From: Glandiceps talaboti
Taxonomy: Eukaryota; Hemichordata; Enteropneusta; Spengelidae
Reading direction: 5' to 3'
Assembly (NCBI RefSeq): GCF_964340395.1
Contig: NC_135567.1
Coordinates: 7,713,158-7,777,157 of the forward strand
Length of the DNA stretch: 64,000 bases
Shown: positions 27,046 to 38,960 of the stretch, one piece after another
Layout of the letters: each line of letters opens with the position of its first letter
How positions within the stretch are numbered: position 1 is the stretch's first letter
Position numbers and translations under genes: made by a program
Notes under the pieces: model-generated
The model's input: only the letters and a program-made list of their open reading frames with translations
What the model was told of the DNA's origin: nothing
Database searches by the model: none

Positions 27046-27190
27046 ATGTGCACAACTGTGTGCTAGGTATGCAGTATACACAGCTATGGTACTTGGATGT
27101 GCAAAATAGTCATGGCACAAGGGCGGTATTCCTCATCCAACAAGCATATTTTTCACAACCATGTACCAGGGCTGTGGAAAAAGTTACCCT
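27046..27190. mobile_element. TIR element family W, right half (interrupted)
   Basis: The sequence is colinear with about 16850-16985 (TGTGCACAACTGTGTGCTAG, GTGCAAAATAGTCATGGCAC, CATGTACCAGGGCTGTGG). The terminal GTTCCCTGT of the intact copy is missing here; the copy ends in TTACCCTTTTATT. Confidence 0.75.
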
Positions 27191-28830
27191 TTTATTAATA
27201 AATATATTTACATATATACTTGAAACTGTCTTATAATACCTTTATATGGTGACCACTGACCTTGCATTTTGTACTGACCAATGCAACTACCCTATATCAT
27301 AAATCTATCCTGAAAGTTCAGACACAAATTACATTTGCAAGTACAGCCTGCTTTATTGACAAACATTGCGCCCCCAGTGGCAAGATTTACAGTCCTGTTT
27401 TTTGCGGTCGAAATTTATCCATTTTAGAAAAATTATTCCTGTTTTGTTACTTTTGGGGATTTTTTTTTACCAAATTCGATATGTGTGTATTTGTTAGCAT
27501 GTCAAATAACCTATTAGTTGTTATTGTTGGAAAATTTTGTTTCATTTTTTATTTATTTAAATTGTTATTATTATATATCTTCATAAATTTTATCAATTCA
27601 CATCCATTTTTTAAAATAAATTTTATCAATTCACGTCCAATTTTTACAGACTACATCCCCACCAAGCATCAAATTGGTCCCACTAGTTTCAGATATTAAA
27701 ATTTATGCACAGACAGAAAGACAGAAATATGGATATGTTACCATGTCTAAAGCCTGGTAACATCTTATTGTTTAGTTGTGCAAAAATAATGTGTTTTCAA
27801 GTGACTTTGTAGGGATTAACAGTGGTTCCTCAGAAGAGCAGGGACAATGGTAATCCATAGCATCTATTTTGTGCGATACAGTTGGTATGAAATATGAGAT
27901 ACAGGTAATAGTATGAGTTTGGGTTTGGAGGTCTCAGAGAAGTACCATTTTATATACAGTCCTCTTCCCCCAGGTCCGCCAATCTCGATTTGTTGTATTT
28001 TCCCTACGTAGTCTTTTTTCAATCCATGTTTCAATATACAGTGGTGCCAAACGTAAAACTTTATTGTGCATGCGAGAGCAAATACATTTTTAATAGCCGA
28101 GGGAAATTGATTTTGACTGAGTAGCACTTGACCCCAAAGCCATGTTGTAGGGTCTATGATAACACCCAGGATGAAACATGGATGTCATAGTAACTTGATG
28201 ATCATATTGAAAATAAAATAGCGTGCCTGATTTAGAGAGCTTTTGACGAAGTTTTGTCAAGAAACACACTCACATTTTCCAATTCACATGGTACCTCACA
28301 GATTTACTCCATATTGACTAATTCAGTGATGAACAATTGAGTATTGAATCCTGGCAGGCTTGTAGGTTTTTTAGCCAAACACAATAAAATATATTGAATA
28401 TTCTTTTCATGTTTATAGCATTTTTATTGTAAAGGCAGAAGATGTTTATGATATATGCTTGAAATTGCGACAAAATAGTTGTAAGACTGTCAAGATTAAA
28501 ACTACTTTAACAAAATATCTATCAGATTTAGCATTATGGCAGATGATTAACTTTTTAGAGAATTGTATGCAAATGTCTATAAAACTTCTATCAACGAATT
28601 TGTGTAAAACATGTAAAAATCAAACTAATTAAAAATATTTTAGAATTTCTATAATAGTCTACAAAAGCACTATAAAACCTTTTTGTAAGGGTAGCTGTTT
28701 TTTATGAAAATATGCAAGTACTTACCTTATCAACTTGACAAATTACAGTCAAATATTCTCTGATGTCACATTGGGATGGGTGTATATGTCACAGAGTAGA
28801 TAAATAACATATTAGTTCATCTAAAATCAA
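27190..28830. other. No recognised gene; probably intron or 3' flank of the ankyrin exon's gene
   Basis: AT-rich sequence. The 145-codon plus-strand frame at 27262-27699 is T-rich and phenylalanine-rich without a domain, and I treat it as chance. No second ankyrin-like exon was found here on the minus strand. Confidence 0.4.
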
Positions 28831-28835
28831 CTTAC

Positions 28836-28934
28836 GTCATTAACTTCATTTACTTGGGCCCCAACTTCCAGCAACAATTTACAGATATCCAAATGCCCAT
28901 AACGAGCAGCCCAATGTAGACTTGTCCATTTTCC
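28836..28934 (-). CDS. Single-ankyrin-repeat exon (99 bp)
   Basis: On the minus strand a 99-bp segment encodes exactly 33 residues that fit the ankyrin consensus. It reads GKWTSLHWAARYGHLDICKL then LLEVGAQVNEVND, with the T-x-LHWAA-x-x-GH core, the -x-LLL-x-GA segment and the N-x-x-(N)D turn. It is bounded by an acceptor TTAATTATAG just upstream and a donor GTAAGT just downstream (complement of 28831-28835), both consistent with phase 0. One repeat per exon is a common gene structure for ankyrin proteins such as ANK-repeat scaffolds and TRPA-type proteins. The role is protein binding; the parent protein cannot be identified from one repeat. No neighbouring exons were found, so introns must be long or the exon is an orphan. 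Confidence 0.85.
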
Positions 28935-29896
28935 CTATAATTAAAGGATACAATTTACTAATCCTCTTGTTATAGTATTGCAATGTATTATATCAATAAT
29001 TATTATTGTAATCTCTTTGTGTAAATATACAAATATTTTCTTGAAATGTTTCCTAAGTCTCATTATTAGATTGATTAATGAGCAAGGTCAGTAATTGTGA
29101 GTGACTGTCGGGTCCCACAGCTGCCGACGACAGTGAGCTGGACACTGCTGTTGACAAAATGCAGAATGCACACACGCAACCACTCATTTGTAATTTGCTG
29201 ACTCAACATCTTAGTTCTCACTAGATAGGATTATACAAAAATCACCTTCACCCTCTGGAAATTCATTTGTCATGGGTAGCATTTAAAAAAACACAAAGAG
29301 AACACAATAAATACTAATAAAAATACTTGGTTTCCAGGGATCTCTGCCTATGTGAATGTTGATGATATGCCTAGATTGCTATAGGCAGTTCTGACTTCAT
29401 ATTTCTGATTGTGAACTTGACAACTTCAAAACAAGGCCACATGGCTGAAACTAAGTGCAATGTTTTCTGGAAGTACTCAGTGCTTGCATTGAAAGTGGTA
29501 GAATGAAAAATTAAACCAATGAAATAGAATCCTTCCAATTGTCTATTGACTTTCATTACCTCAAAACATGCTAAAAGAATTACTAAGTACCCAAATGAAA
29601 TATGCATAAATCACAATTTCAAAATCCAGTATACCCCCTAGGTAAACAGGATTTCGTAAGCAGAGACCACAATGGATTGTGGGTAATGTCTCATACGGCG
29701 TAGGACTTGGTAGGGGAAAGTCGCAATGAGTCGATGAAGAAAGGAACATACTGTGCCCCAGGTAAATCAAGTGATGCAAGTGGGTCCTCAAGGCCCCCTT
29801 GAACTATCAGCACATACATACAGGCAAACTGACTGACTACAGAAACCCGAACGTCTAAATATAGATAAAATTATATAAAGCAGATAATAGTCTCTG

Positions 29897-29969
29897 TTAC
29901 CCAGACTCTTGCCATAGAGGGCTCCATCCCCAGCAGTGGTGGATCCCTCAATGGCAAGAGACTGGGTAA
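29897..29969. repeat. Inverted repeat, 25-bp arms, 23-nt loop
   Basis: The arms TTACCCAG(A)CTCTTGCCAT and GAGGG (29897-29921) pair with 29945-29969 with two mismatches in 25. The loop is CTCCATCCCCAGCAGTGGTGGAT. It could be a miRNA-like hairpin, the end of a foldback element, or chance; no second copy was noticed. Confidence 0.7.
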
Positions 29970-30177
29970 TCAAGACTAACATATATGTTGCATCAAAGAT
30001 TGGTGCAAAAGAATCAGGTCAGATGATGGGTATATTCTATGCTTTGTAACTGTGGACTATTTCCATCATTGGGCGTGCACCTGATGTAACAGTGGACGGA
30101 CGTGTTTTCTCTGGGCTCCTGAAACATAAAGCTAACCAGTACACCTTTGAAGCAACTCCTGCCAATTGAACTGAACT

Positions 30178-30205
30178 GGTATTCTAACTTCCTGATTAGA
30201 ATACC
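30178..30205. repeat. Perfect 10-bp hairpin
   Basis: GGTATTCTAA (30178-30187) and TTAGAATACC (30196-30205) are perfect inverted repeats around an 8-nt loop. Confidence 0.6.
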
Positions 30206-30699
30206 TGTCGACACGGCAGTTGAAGTCTACCGAAGGAACCTAAATTAAACCTGTCAAGTGCCATAAATTAACATATGACCGTGAGTACGGGGTTAAGTTA
30301 TTCAAAGGTAGCCCCATGTGCATAGCCACCGCCATTTTGTCAAGTTGCATTCCAGTAACCAGAAAAGCTGCTTGCTGTGTTTAATCTGTTAGAGTTTTCA
30401 ATTTGTCGTGTCATGTGAGTGATGTAACTGTCCTAAGTGGGAAGCTTCTTGCTATTGTTTTTCCTGTTTACTGTTTACTTCACTACCGACATTTTCACTC
30501 AACCCGTCCTATTTTTAACTTTGATGTTTCCTGTGTTATTCAAATGTGCAATTGATCCAGTAAATAAGTTCCTATCATTTTCAATGTACAGGGTCCTATA
30601 TCACTACAATTCCACGAGTATCTGCACTAACCCTGAACTACTACTTATACCAGTCCAATCATGGCTCTTGCAATGTCTCGACCAATGAGAACAAAGAAA

Positions 30700-32880
30700 C
30701 CTCCACACATTTACACTCCTTCAAAATCAAAATATCTTGACGGTAACAGAACTAACACCAACTATTCACTGAATACCAGAAAAACCATTACCAAGAAAAA
30801 TGAAGAGGTGGTGTTGTACTAACTTTATCTGCTGCTGCATGTGAGCTCATAAAGAATTGTTTTGTTGACTACTATAAAGATAAACATACTACAATGCATT
30901 CAAATGTAGATAATAATGGTCTTGACCGTGAACGTTCTCTATCAATTAAATCATCTCCACGTGGCAAACAGCTCTTGAGAATCAACCTATATCACACAAC
31001 ATCAAAATTATGATAAACGGAAGCAAAATAGACCAGTTCCTAGTTAATGATCTCCATTATATCTCACAACTGCTATAATATAACTTTCCTGATTTAAAAC
31101 AAATCAATAAAATGACTGAAGAAAAATGCACAAGCTATCTTGCATCAGAAATCAGTGAACAGAATACCAAATTCCAAAAGAAAAGGATGTCCAAGAGTAA
31201 CTCACCAGGTAGTACCAAAATACACATATCACAACCCCTCATCCAGCAGATACAATCATGATTACCAATGAAAATCAACAAGATCAACAATATCAACAAC
31301 TTCAACAATTTCATAAAGGATCTGAAATACAGCATAATAATGGATCAACAACTACACAAAACAATGATAAAACAAAGACATCGGATGCTCAAAATTTACA
31401 TTATCACCTCCAGTCACCTGTATCTAACCCTCCACATGATACATCATACAGCTCAACTCATGATGGAAGTGATAGTACAAGCATACATGTTATAATATGT
31501 GCAGTATATGTAAAAACATCAATGGTAATCCACCATCAATCCAATGTTCTAAATGCTCTTCTTGGTTGCATCTCCAGTACGAGAATCGCCCCCTAAACTC
31601 TCCAAATGTAATAAATGAAGACATGACATATGACTGTCAAACATGCTGCAAAGTCAAAGAATACCAATGGAATACAATACTTTTGAAGAATCAATCTTGT
31701 TTGACAATGACCACCCCTGCCAAAAAGGAACAGCTTGTATCTACTGCAACTAACACCGATATCATAGACTTAGAAAAAAAATTCAACAAAAGGACAAGAA
31801 GATTAAAGAATTAGAAAAGAAACTCTCACAAAAAGACTTAGGGATAAAAGATAAGAGCCAACAGACTAATTACACAGGAGACTATATTTTAAAACTGGAA
31901 CAGAAAATCCAAGAACTGGAGAAATCAAATCGTTTACTTAAACTGGAAATAACCACATTTACAAAGTAGCAAATGCAACCAGAATGATATTCAACAAACT
32001 CAGTACAATCAAGCACAGCAGTATCATCCTCATCATCAACAACACTTTTCACCATATAGTACTTGTCAACAGTACAACAACCAGATAATTCGGCTAGACG
32101 TTCATGTAATGATAACACTTCAATATTACTCAGACTTTCCAGTATTGAAAAAAAGATACTACAACTTCACATATCTACTTTAGAGAAAGATCTGGAAAAA
32201 AATTCCATGGTCATCATGATGGCAACCAACGACGTTGTCAGACAGGTTACCGTCAACCTAACCAACAGCATAGACATAAAACTACATCTGCTGAATATGA
32301 TAATGTTACTTCAATAAATCTTCAAAGAACCAACAACAACTACAATTATTAGTCAGTTACATAGAAATGACAACACTTCAGATGTAGTTTCTGAACAAAA
32401 TCAAATCTAGTTTGTATGCATCAAGTAATGGAACAACAACTTCTACAAGTCCCTAATGTAATACTGACACAATATAACAAACAGAAAGATGTTTCACCAG
32501 CTGCCTCTTGCATCGATCAGAACCAACATAAATACCAAAACACAACAGACAGTACATATAAATGGACCATCCCAAACGAATACAACATCTCCAGAGAGCA
32601 ACGATGTAAGAACACAGAACCATCCGATATCTTGTGTATGTAAACCTGTTCTTAGTACTATGCCAGACACTCAACAGAGCTGTAGAGGAGCAACGTGAAC
32701 AAACAACAACAACACAGATTTCAACAAGAGGTAACAATCAATGATTGTGTAGTCACGCGTCATCGAAAAACACAAAGAAGACGATGAAGGAACTCCAACA
32801 AAATCATTCTACCAGCCCTTTACGTAACAAGCAAACATGAAATACCAACATTCAACAGATTAAAACAGCCTCCATTAACA
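30700..32880 (+). pseudogene. Non-LTR retrotransposon ORF1 with PHD finger (degraded)
   Basis: The region carries a Q/N-rich N-terminal stretch (31258-31500), then a C4HC3 PHD-type zinc finger at 31497-31650. The finger has residues CSIC, IQCSKCSSWLHLQ and YDCQTC. The seventh ligand position is Tyr instead of Cys (residue 28 of the frame starting at 31497), so the finger is impaired. A coiled coil follows (31800-31970; ELEKKL, LKLEQKIQELEKSNRLLKLE), then a Q/H-rich segment near 31980-32090. Frames change repeatedly and stops are frequent. PHD fingers in ORF1 are known in CR1-like retrotransposons, which with the downstream endonuclease and RT supports this call. The 5' end of the element is not defined. 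Confidence 0.7.
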
Positions 32881-33600
32881 TCAAGAACATCAAAACTAAT
32901 GCCAACTATACTGCGAGAATTTTACATCAAGTACATATATCATGCCTACAAAAACATTGGCTATATGAATTCAAGAAACCAGTTATAAATGTACTATTTC
33001 CAACTCACACAGTTTTTAGTAAATTTGATGACCACCATTCCTCCAACTCAGAGGCCAAGAGGCTTTGGTGGTGTTGCAATAATATGGAATGGGCAGTTAG
33101 ACAGTATAATCACAACCCATCCTGATAGATCCACTAACATCTGCATGATTACTATCAACAGTAAAACACCAATTTGTTTAATTAAAGTGTACATGCCATC
33201 AAGAAATTCAATTATTTGGAGAATTCAAGTTTTATTATGTACTTGACGAATTAGCTGAAATAATCGATACGTTTTCATACCATTTCAGAATTGTTAATGC
33301 TGGAGATATCAATGATTCATTACACCGCAATCCTTCTACTACTCGTGATAGGAAATTCCAAGCCTTTTGTAGGGTCATCTACTCTTTATTAAACAGTAAC
33401 TATCCAATTAAAGATACATTTCTACATGACAATATGAATGACACATCACCAATAGACTATATTCTTGAACAATCCAGCAATGGCCCTAGATGTCTACAAC
33501 ATATTCATATCTATGATGACAGTGCCGATAACTTATCTGACCATGTTCCTGTTAAAGCTACAACAAGTTTACATCCTTACCCACAAATGAACAGTAACTG
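32880..33600 (+). pseudogene. Non-LTR retrotransposon apurinic-like endonuclease (degraded)
   Basis: This is the N-terminal domain of ORF2, related to exonuclease III/APE1. Visible motifs in order are ASINIKNIKTN (first strand), ISCLQKHWLY (normally LQEHWL: the catalytic Glu is Lys here), GGVAIIW, ICLIKVYMPS, NAGDIN (Asp and Asn retained), PIDYILEQ and LSDHVPV (Asp-His retained). Frameshifts occur near 33000 and 33230 and the frame is shared with no intact ORF. With the Glu change and the breaks, the enzyme would not nick DNA. Confidence 0.8.
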
Positions 33601-35323
33601 TGCCATTTCCCCTAAGGAGCCAACAAAAAGTGACCTTCCACCTAAAGTTATCTGGGAAAAATCAACAATGATGTCTACTTTGACAAACTTAAACTGTATC
33701 TACCCAGATTTATAGCAGAACTTGAAACCAACCATGACATTGATAACTATACTTATACCCTTATAAATGTTACAACAACAGCCGCTAATGAAACCTGTCA
33801 CAACAAAAGTATCAAAGTATGGAACACCAAAATTGCCACAGCTATGAAAGAAAACAGACAAGCAGCATCAAATTGGATCAAAGCTCGTACAGTGGTAGAC
33901 CTACTGATCATACAAACCCAAGAGTTATTCAAAGATGTCAAACTCGTAACATCTTCGTAAAGTGAACAGGATAACACTTGCCATCAAAAGATATGCATAA
34001 TAGAGTAAATAAGCTACTGGTAACACACAGTGAAGACAAGAAAAATTTCTATAAATTAATTAGATCTCAAAGAAAATTTAAGAATACCAACATAAACAAA
34101 CTCAATGTTGACAACAACATATTTAAAAGAAAACACCCATTTTGACAAATTAGCAACACCAGATGACCAACCACACTACAACAGTGACTACTAAAAACTT
34201 GTAAATGAAGACATGTGTGCACATGAAATCTTATGGAGTTTAAAACCACAAGATGTCCTATATATAATAGAAAACGAGTTAACGACTTACATTGACTAAT
34301 TGGCTTGTAACAAAGCATCTAATATTCATGGTATGACTGCAGAACATTTGAAGATAGGTCAAGTTATCATCGTCAAACACCTTTTAACACTGAACAATGC
34401 CGTACTACAACCACATTTCTCGAGCTTTAAAAGAAGGAATTGTTATGTTGATCCCCATAAATGGGAAACAACAGACCATAGCTGCAAACTATCATGATAT
34501 TACCTGTCTACACATTATTGGAAAAAATAATTGAGAAAGCACTGGTCACCACGATTGAAGAGTCTTTCTGTAAACAACAAAACAAACTACAATTTGGATT
34601 TACAAAGAATATGTCAACGGCTAATGCAGCTCTTATAGTTTATGAAGTTATAAACAATGCTAAAGACAATGAACGCCCACTTTTATTAATTACCCTTGAT
34701 GTCCAAAAAGCCTTTGGTTTGGTGTGGCATAAGTCCCTCTTTTGGAAACTCTGTCTGTGCAATTTCTCTCAACCAGTTGTCAAGAATGTCATACAACTAT
34801 ACAAAAATGCTACTTCCAGTGTTAAATGAAATAATAATATCTCAGTTTTCAAATTCAACAAGGAGTTCGACAAGGAGGCATTTTATCTGCACATCTCTAC
34901 AAAGTATACATCAATGAACCATTTATAACCAGGGAATAGGCTGTCATATTGGTATCATTAACTGTGTCTGCCCTACACTTGCAGATGATACCTCTCCAAG
35001 TTGACAATACAACAAACCTTACATGTACACGCTGCAAAAAAGAACCGAAAACACGTGATCACTTCATAGGCAAATGTGAATGTTTCCATACAACAATTAT
35101 TACTAACTTTCTATCCAAGGCTGAAGAAATACTACATAATTATTTACCAATCCACATCCACAAAGGAACATCAACAACAAATATTGTTCTAGACTTTACT
35201 AAACTTGAGGAAATAAATAACCAACTACCTGAAACAGATCTTACAAAACTGGAACGAGTTTGTAGACAGCATTGCTTTGACCTGCACATAACCAAGAATA
35301 GGCTGATATCCAATGTTACTTAA
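33600..35323 (+). pseudogene. Non-LTR retrotransposon reverse transcriptase and C-terminal Zn-knuckle (degraded)
   Basis: RT blocks appear in order. HGMTAEHLK lies at 34329. LQFGFTKNMSTANAALIV is at 34590. LLLITLDVQKAF (motif A, first Asp kept, but the next conserved Asp is Gly in FGLVWH) is at 34684. QGVRQGGILSAHLYKVYIN is at about 34857. Motif C, LADDT, is at about 34978. Directly after motif C the sequence jumps to a C-terminal zinc-knuckle-like segment, TCTRCKKEPKTRDHFIGKC (35021), so the thumb region is deleted. Multiple stops and frameshifts separate the blocks. The family is CR1/Jockey-like by motif style and the upstream PHD finger. Confidence 0.8.
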
Positions 35324-35480
35324 TAACATTATGTCATTGTGTGTTATCTAGTGGATTACTGTCTTGTACTCTGTACAGTCTTATTTTTGTGTTCTTTTGT
35401 TGTTTTAAATTGAAATTTCAGTAATAGGACTTCCTGAGCCGAACTACAATGGCTGGACGTACCAACTGAACTGAACTATG
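35324..35480 (+). other. 3' UTR and end of the PHD-bearing retrotransposon
   Basis: A short non-coding tail ends in GTACCAACTGAACTGAACTATG, with two and a half AACTG units. This may be the microsatellite 3' end of the element. Confidence 0.45.
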
Positions 35481-35629
35481 GTACATCACACACACTTCTG
35501 AATTGCTCCAAGATTAACATCTGCTTGAGATTGCTTGAAAACAGAGTCATTAGCACAGGTGAACTGTATTAATTCATGCTTAAATTCATTCAAGCTATAA
35601 ACCCGATAAAGTGTCTTGTCCATTACTCT

Positions 35630-36190
35630 GTCTTACTATCTATATGTGCCTTAAAGTAAAAAACCACTGGAAAGATTATTTTGATATTTGGTAAGGATGT
35701 TCATTTCAGTTTCTTGTTAGTATATTTTTCAAAATAAAATATATACATCTGCCAAGCAACACCAGACCATACCCATAGCAACAGCAAAATCGTGTTGCAT
35801 ATTGTAAATATAACAGGGATGGATAGGAAAATAAATATTTAAAAAAACTGTGCAAATATGCCTAGCAACATGACCATGGACATAACAACAGCTAAACAGT
35901 GTTGTTTATTGCAAAAAGTACAGGTAGGAATGGGTAGGGAAACGAATTAACATCTTTAGAATGTTTGCAAATAAGCCTAGCAACAAGACCACATCCATAG
36001 CAACAGTCAAATGATACTACATATATAAAAAACAGTGATGAGTAGGCAAGTCACTACACATTTAAAAGCAAATGCCTGTATAACTCCTCAAGCTAACAAC
36101 ATCATTAGACAGGCAAGTGAATGAATATTCACAAAATGTATGCAAATATAATTAGCAACAAAACCACACCCTGATGCTGAAAATGTGCAG
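35630..36190 (-). mobile_element. TIR element family X, reverse copy with ~113-bp monomers
   Basis: Reverse-complement monomers are recognisable by TGCCTAGCAACA-GACCA, CCATAGCAACAGC-AAAT and GATGGATAGGAAAATAAATA. About four degenerate monomers are present, preceded by AAAGTAAAAAACCACTGG, which is also found in the copy at 57.6 kb. Confidence 0.7.
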
Positions 36191-36964
36191 TGACAGCATA
36201 TGTTCATTGTTCCCAAATTTACTTTCAAACATTAGAATTTAATTATAATGTGTTTATGTCCATAAACTTAAGAACTGATATTGTCATCCAGTAAATATAT
36301 TTTATCATCAAAATAACTTAAGATTGTTTTATTACTTTAATAACTAATCAATGGGTTATACTTCTAATATATTTCATAATGACAGGCATCTGTTTACTTG
36401 TATTATTTAATAACTACTATTTAAAGCAAAATTAACTGTTCAATGATTTGTACATGAAATATTGTAATTGGATTTGAAACTTTTTTACTGTTGAAAAAGT
36501 CTTGGATAATTATGCTTGCGAAAACACATGAAACACGGGTTGATGGGCACATTTTATCTTGAATGTAAAGATATATACTATAGCACACATTCTATGCTCA
36601 ATTGACCAGTCACCCTGGGCACTGTACCCACTCCTACCTTAGTTATCTTTGCTACTATTACCTTTGACCTTCGCACATAGCTGGCAGCTCACGTAAGTAT
36701 ATTACAATCACTCTCATATCTCCACTTGTACACGAGATCCCCTTGGACTCTTGGAAATTAGCAAGTAGACATCACACACACATTTAAATCTGAACCAAGC
36801 ATACACTAAGAACTGTGGAGAACTTATCAATTATGTTGCATTCATTCACCTCCATGGAAGTTCCCCACTCCTACCTGATCTTTTGCGTAAACTCCCTTAA
36901 TTTCCATTAATGTCCAAATTTAAATAACATACGTGTATGGCTGAATAATTAATGCAAACCATAT
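36190..36964. other. No recognised gene
   Basis: AT-rich sequence without coding or repeat structure that I can identify. Confidence 0.4.
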
Positions 36965-37690
36965 AAAGGGACTGGACAGTTTCTTTGTCTGGGGAGGAGG
37001 ATTGGAAGCGTTCTCTCCCTGTTTTTGAAATTGGCAGTAGAGAATTTGGGTCATTTCTACAATGGCATGACCTTGTTGGAATTATGGTATATATTCGTGT
37101 CCCTGTTTCTTATCTGTATTCTTTAATATTATTTCATCAAGAGTGATATACATAACTATACATATACATAATGTATTACCTACCACACAAGTTACAGACC
37201 ATGTCACATTCTATTCTTCAATATAAAGGGATTAATACACATTGTACATTTTCTATTTTGGACACTACCCGGTACATGTTATTGACACTAATACAAATCA
37301 CCACATCTGATCAGACTTCAGTTTGTATTATACATTGTAGGTATTAGCACCTAAAGTTCTCTAACATACCAGTGACTTTACTATATCTACAATGGTAATG
37401 CCACTATACCAATGTTATGGACACTACATGGACCGTTTTGTATGTGTTATGCATGTGAAACTCATTTAAAACTTACATTAACTTTAGCTTTTCGAAACTT
37501 AGAAATATTACCTTCAAGGCTACAACTAATCTACAAATTGCCTTAGTAGACCCACACAAACTCTAGTTCTGCTAGGGGAGATCCCTAGGACTTCCTCACC
37601 CCCAGAGGTCACGCATGCAGTCAACCAACAATCAGATACGCCAAAATTTACTTTCATAATGGTATTAAACTTGTCATAAACATTTTAACC
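36965..37690 (+). mobile_element. TIR element family Z, partial copy
   Basis: The copy begins GGGACTGGACAGTTTCTTTG and is colinear with 25290-26200 (CCCTGTTTCTTA..., CTACCACACAAGTTACAGACC, CTGCTAGGGGAGATCCCTAG). It ends at about 37690 where a family X element starts (CAATGGCACTGTAGCACAAC). The long G tracts are absent here. Confidence 0.7.
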
Positions 37691-38045
37691 AATGGCACTG
37701 TAGCACAACTGTAGTTTTTAAAAAATGTTTATCCACATGTTGAACCATGCTAGGTATAGGTGTTTATTTGCTGAATGATTATCCAGTTGCCTATCCAACC
37801 ATGCTGTTATCTTTGCAATATATGCGATCATTTGGCTGATGGTATGGGCGTGGTCTTGTTGCTAGGCACATTTACATACATTTTTAAAATATGTATTCTT
37901 TTGTCTATTAATTCCTGTTATCTTTGCAATATATGTGATCGTTTGGCTGTTGGTATGGGCGTGGTCTTGTTGCTAGGCATTTTAAAAATATATATTCATG
38001 TCTATTACTTCCTGTTGTTATCTTTGGAATATACGAGATCATTTT
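37690..38045 (+). mobile_element. TIR element family X, partial copy
   Basis: The copy begins CCAATGGCACTGTAGCACAAC and holds about two and a half ~113-bp monomers, each with GGTATGGGCGTGGTCTTGTT then GCTAGGCA. It is cut at about 38050 by the start of a retrotransposon fragment. Confidence 0.8.
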
Positions 38046-38708
38046 GCGTGGTCTTGTACAACGGGTTGTAGTGGGTGGAGAACGTTCCACATGGGCAGAT
38101 ATGGAATCAGGCATCCCACAGGGAACAGTACTCGGACCACTGTTATTTCTCATATACATCAACGACCTACATGAAAACTTACACTCAACTGTACGACTGT
38201 TCGCAGATTGACTGCATAATTTATAGAAACATCAATAGTAAACATGACACTAAAACACTCCAGGAAGACCTAGACACACTATCTGAATGGGAAACCAAGT
38301 GGCAAATGAAATTCAATCCAGATAAATGTTATGTATTACAAATTCCATCATCATCAAGGTCAGAAATCATCACCAAATATGGATTAGACAACTCTATTTT
38401 ACAGGAGATAAAAATCCATCCAGTAGCAGCATACATCTCTCTAGTTAGATCAACCCTAGAGTACTGCTCTGCAGTGTGGGATAACTTCACTAAAGAATTA
38501 GTACAAAAGGTAGGCAAAATACAGAGAAGGGCAGCAAGAATGGTCTACAACAACTATGACTGGAAAACGAGTGTAACAGAACTCATAAACGAATTGGAAT
38601 GGGAGAATCTATCAACAAGAACGAGAACATCAACACTTAGCATATTAGACAAAGCCACAGGGGACCATTTGGCACTGCTGGTACAAAACTACCTGTCACC
38701 AACTCAAT
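38046..38708 (+). pseudogene. 5'-truncated CR1-like reverse transcriptase
   Basis: The fragment starts in the RT palm: SGIPQGTVLGPLLFLIYIND (motif B region), then RLFAD, where a single extra T after GAT destroys the FADD catalytic motif by frameshift. In the shifted frame DCIIYRNINSKHD, LSEWETKWQMKFNPDKC and, after an internal deletion of the usual YLGV/KA segment, LVRSTLEYCSAVWDNF and IQRRAARMVYNNY follow. It ends with NYLSPTQ and a stop. 5' truncation plus deletion makes it inactive. It probably inserted into the adjoining family X element. Confidence 0.85.
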
Positions 38709-38960
38709 GACAAACTCTGCATACACACTCTAAAAGCTTCATATAACACCAGGCACTGTCACAAATACTCAATTTATTCCACGGACCATCAGATATAGTC
38801 AACATAACAGATTCAGAACAATTCAAACAAGCATAATCAATATTCAACAGAACACAGGACAACAACATCAAGGACTAATAACAATCATTGCACACATCAC
38901 ATCCTACTCGTTTTGTTCCACTAGGGACGTTGAGTAGTATCCTAAAGAAGAAGAAAAAAA
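38709..38960 (+). other. 3' UTR and (GAAGAA) tail of the truncated retrotransposon
   Basis: A non-coding tail ends in ACGTTGAGTAGTATCC then AAAGAAGAAGAAAAAAAG. A short A/G-rich tail of this kind commonly closes CR1-like insertions. Confidence 0.55.

Larger units (their letters stand above)
28940..30370. other. No recognised gene; contains two hairpins
   Basis: I see no recognised coding exon on either strand. Inverted repeats are annotated separately at 29897-29969 and 30178-30205. CCAATGG and GCCATTTTG motifs near 30320-30340 are promoter-like at best. Confidence 0.4.

Noticed and set aside
27262-27699. 145-codon plus-strand frame as a membrane protein
   Set aside because: Phe/Leu/Ile richness follows from T-rich DNA; no conserved motif or ATG context.
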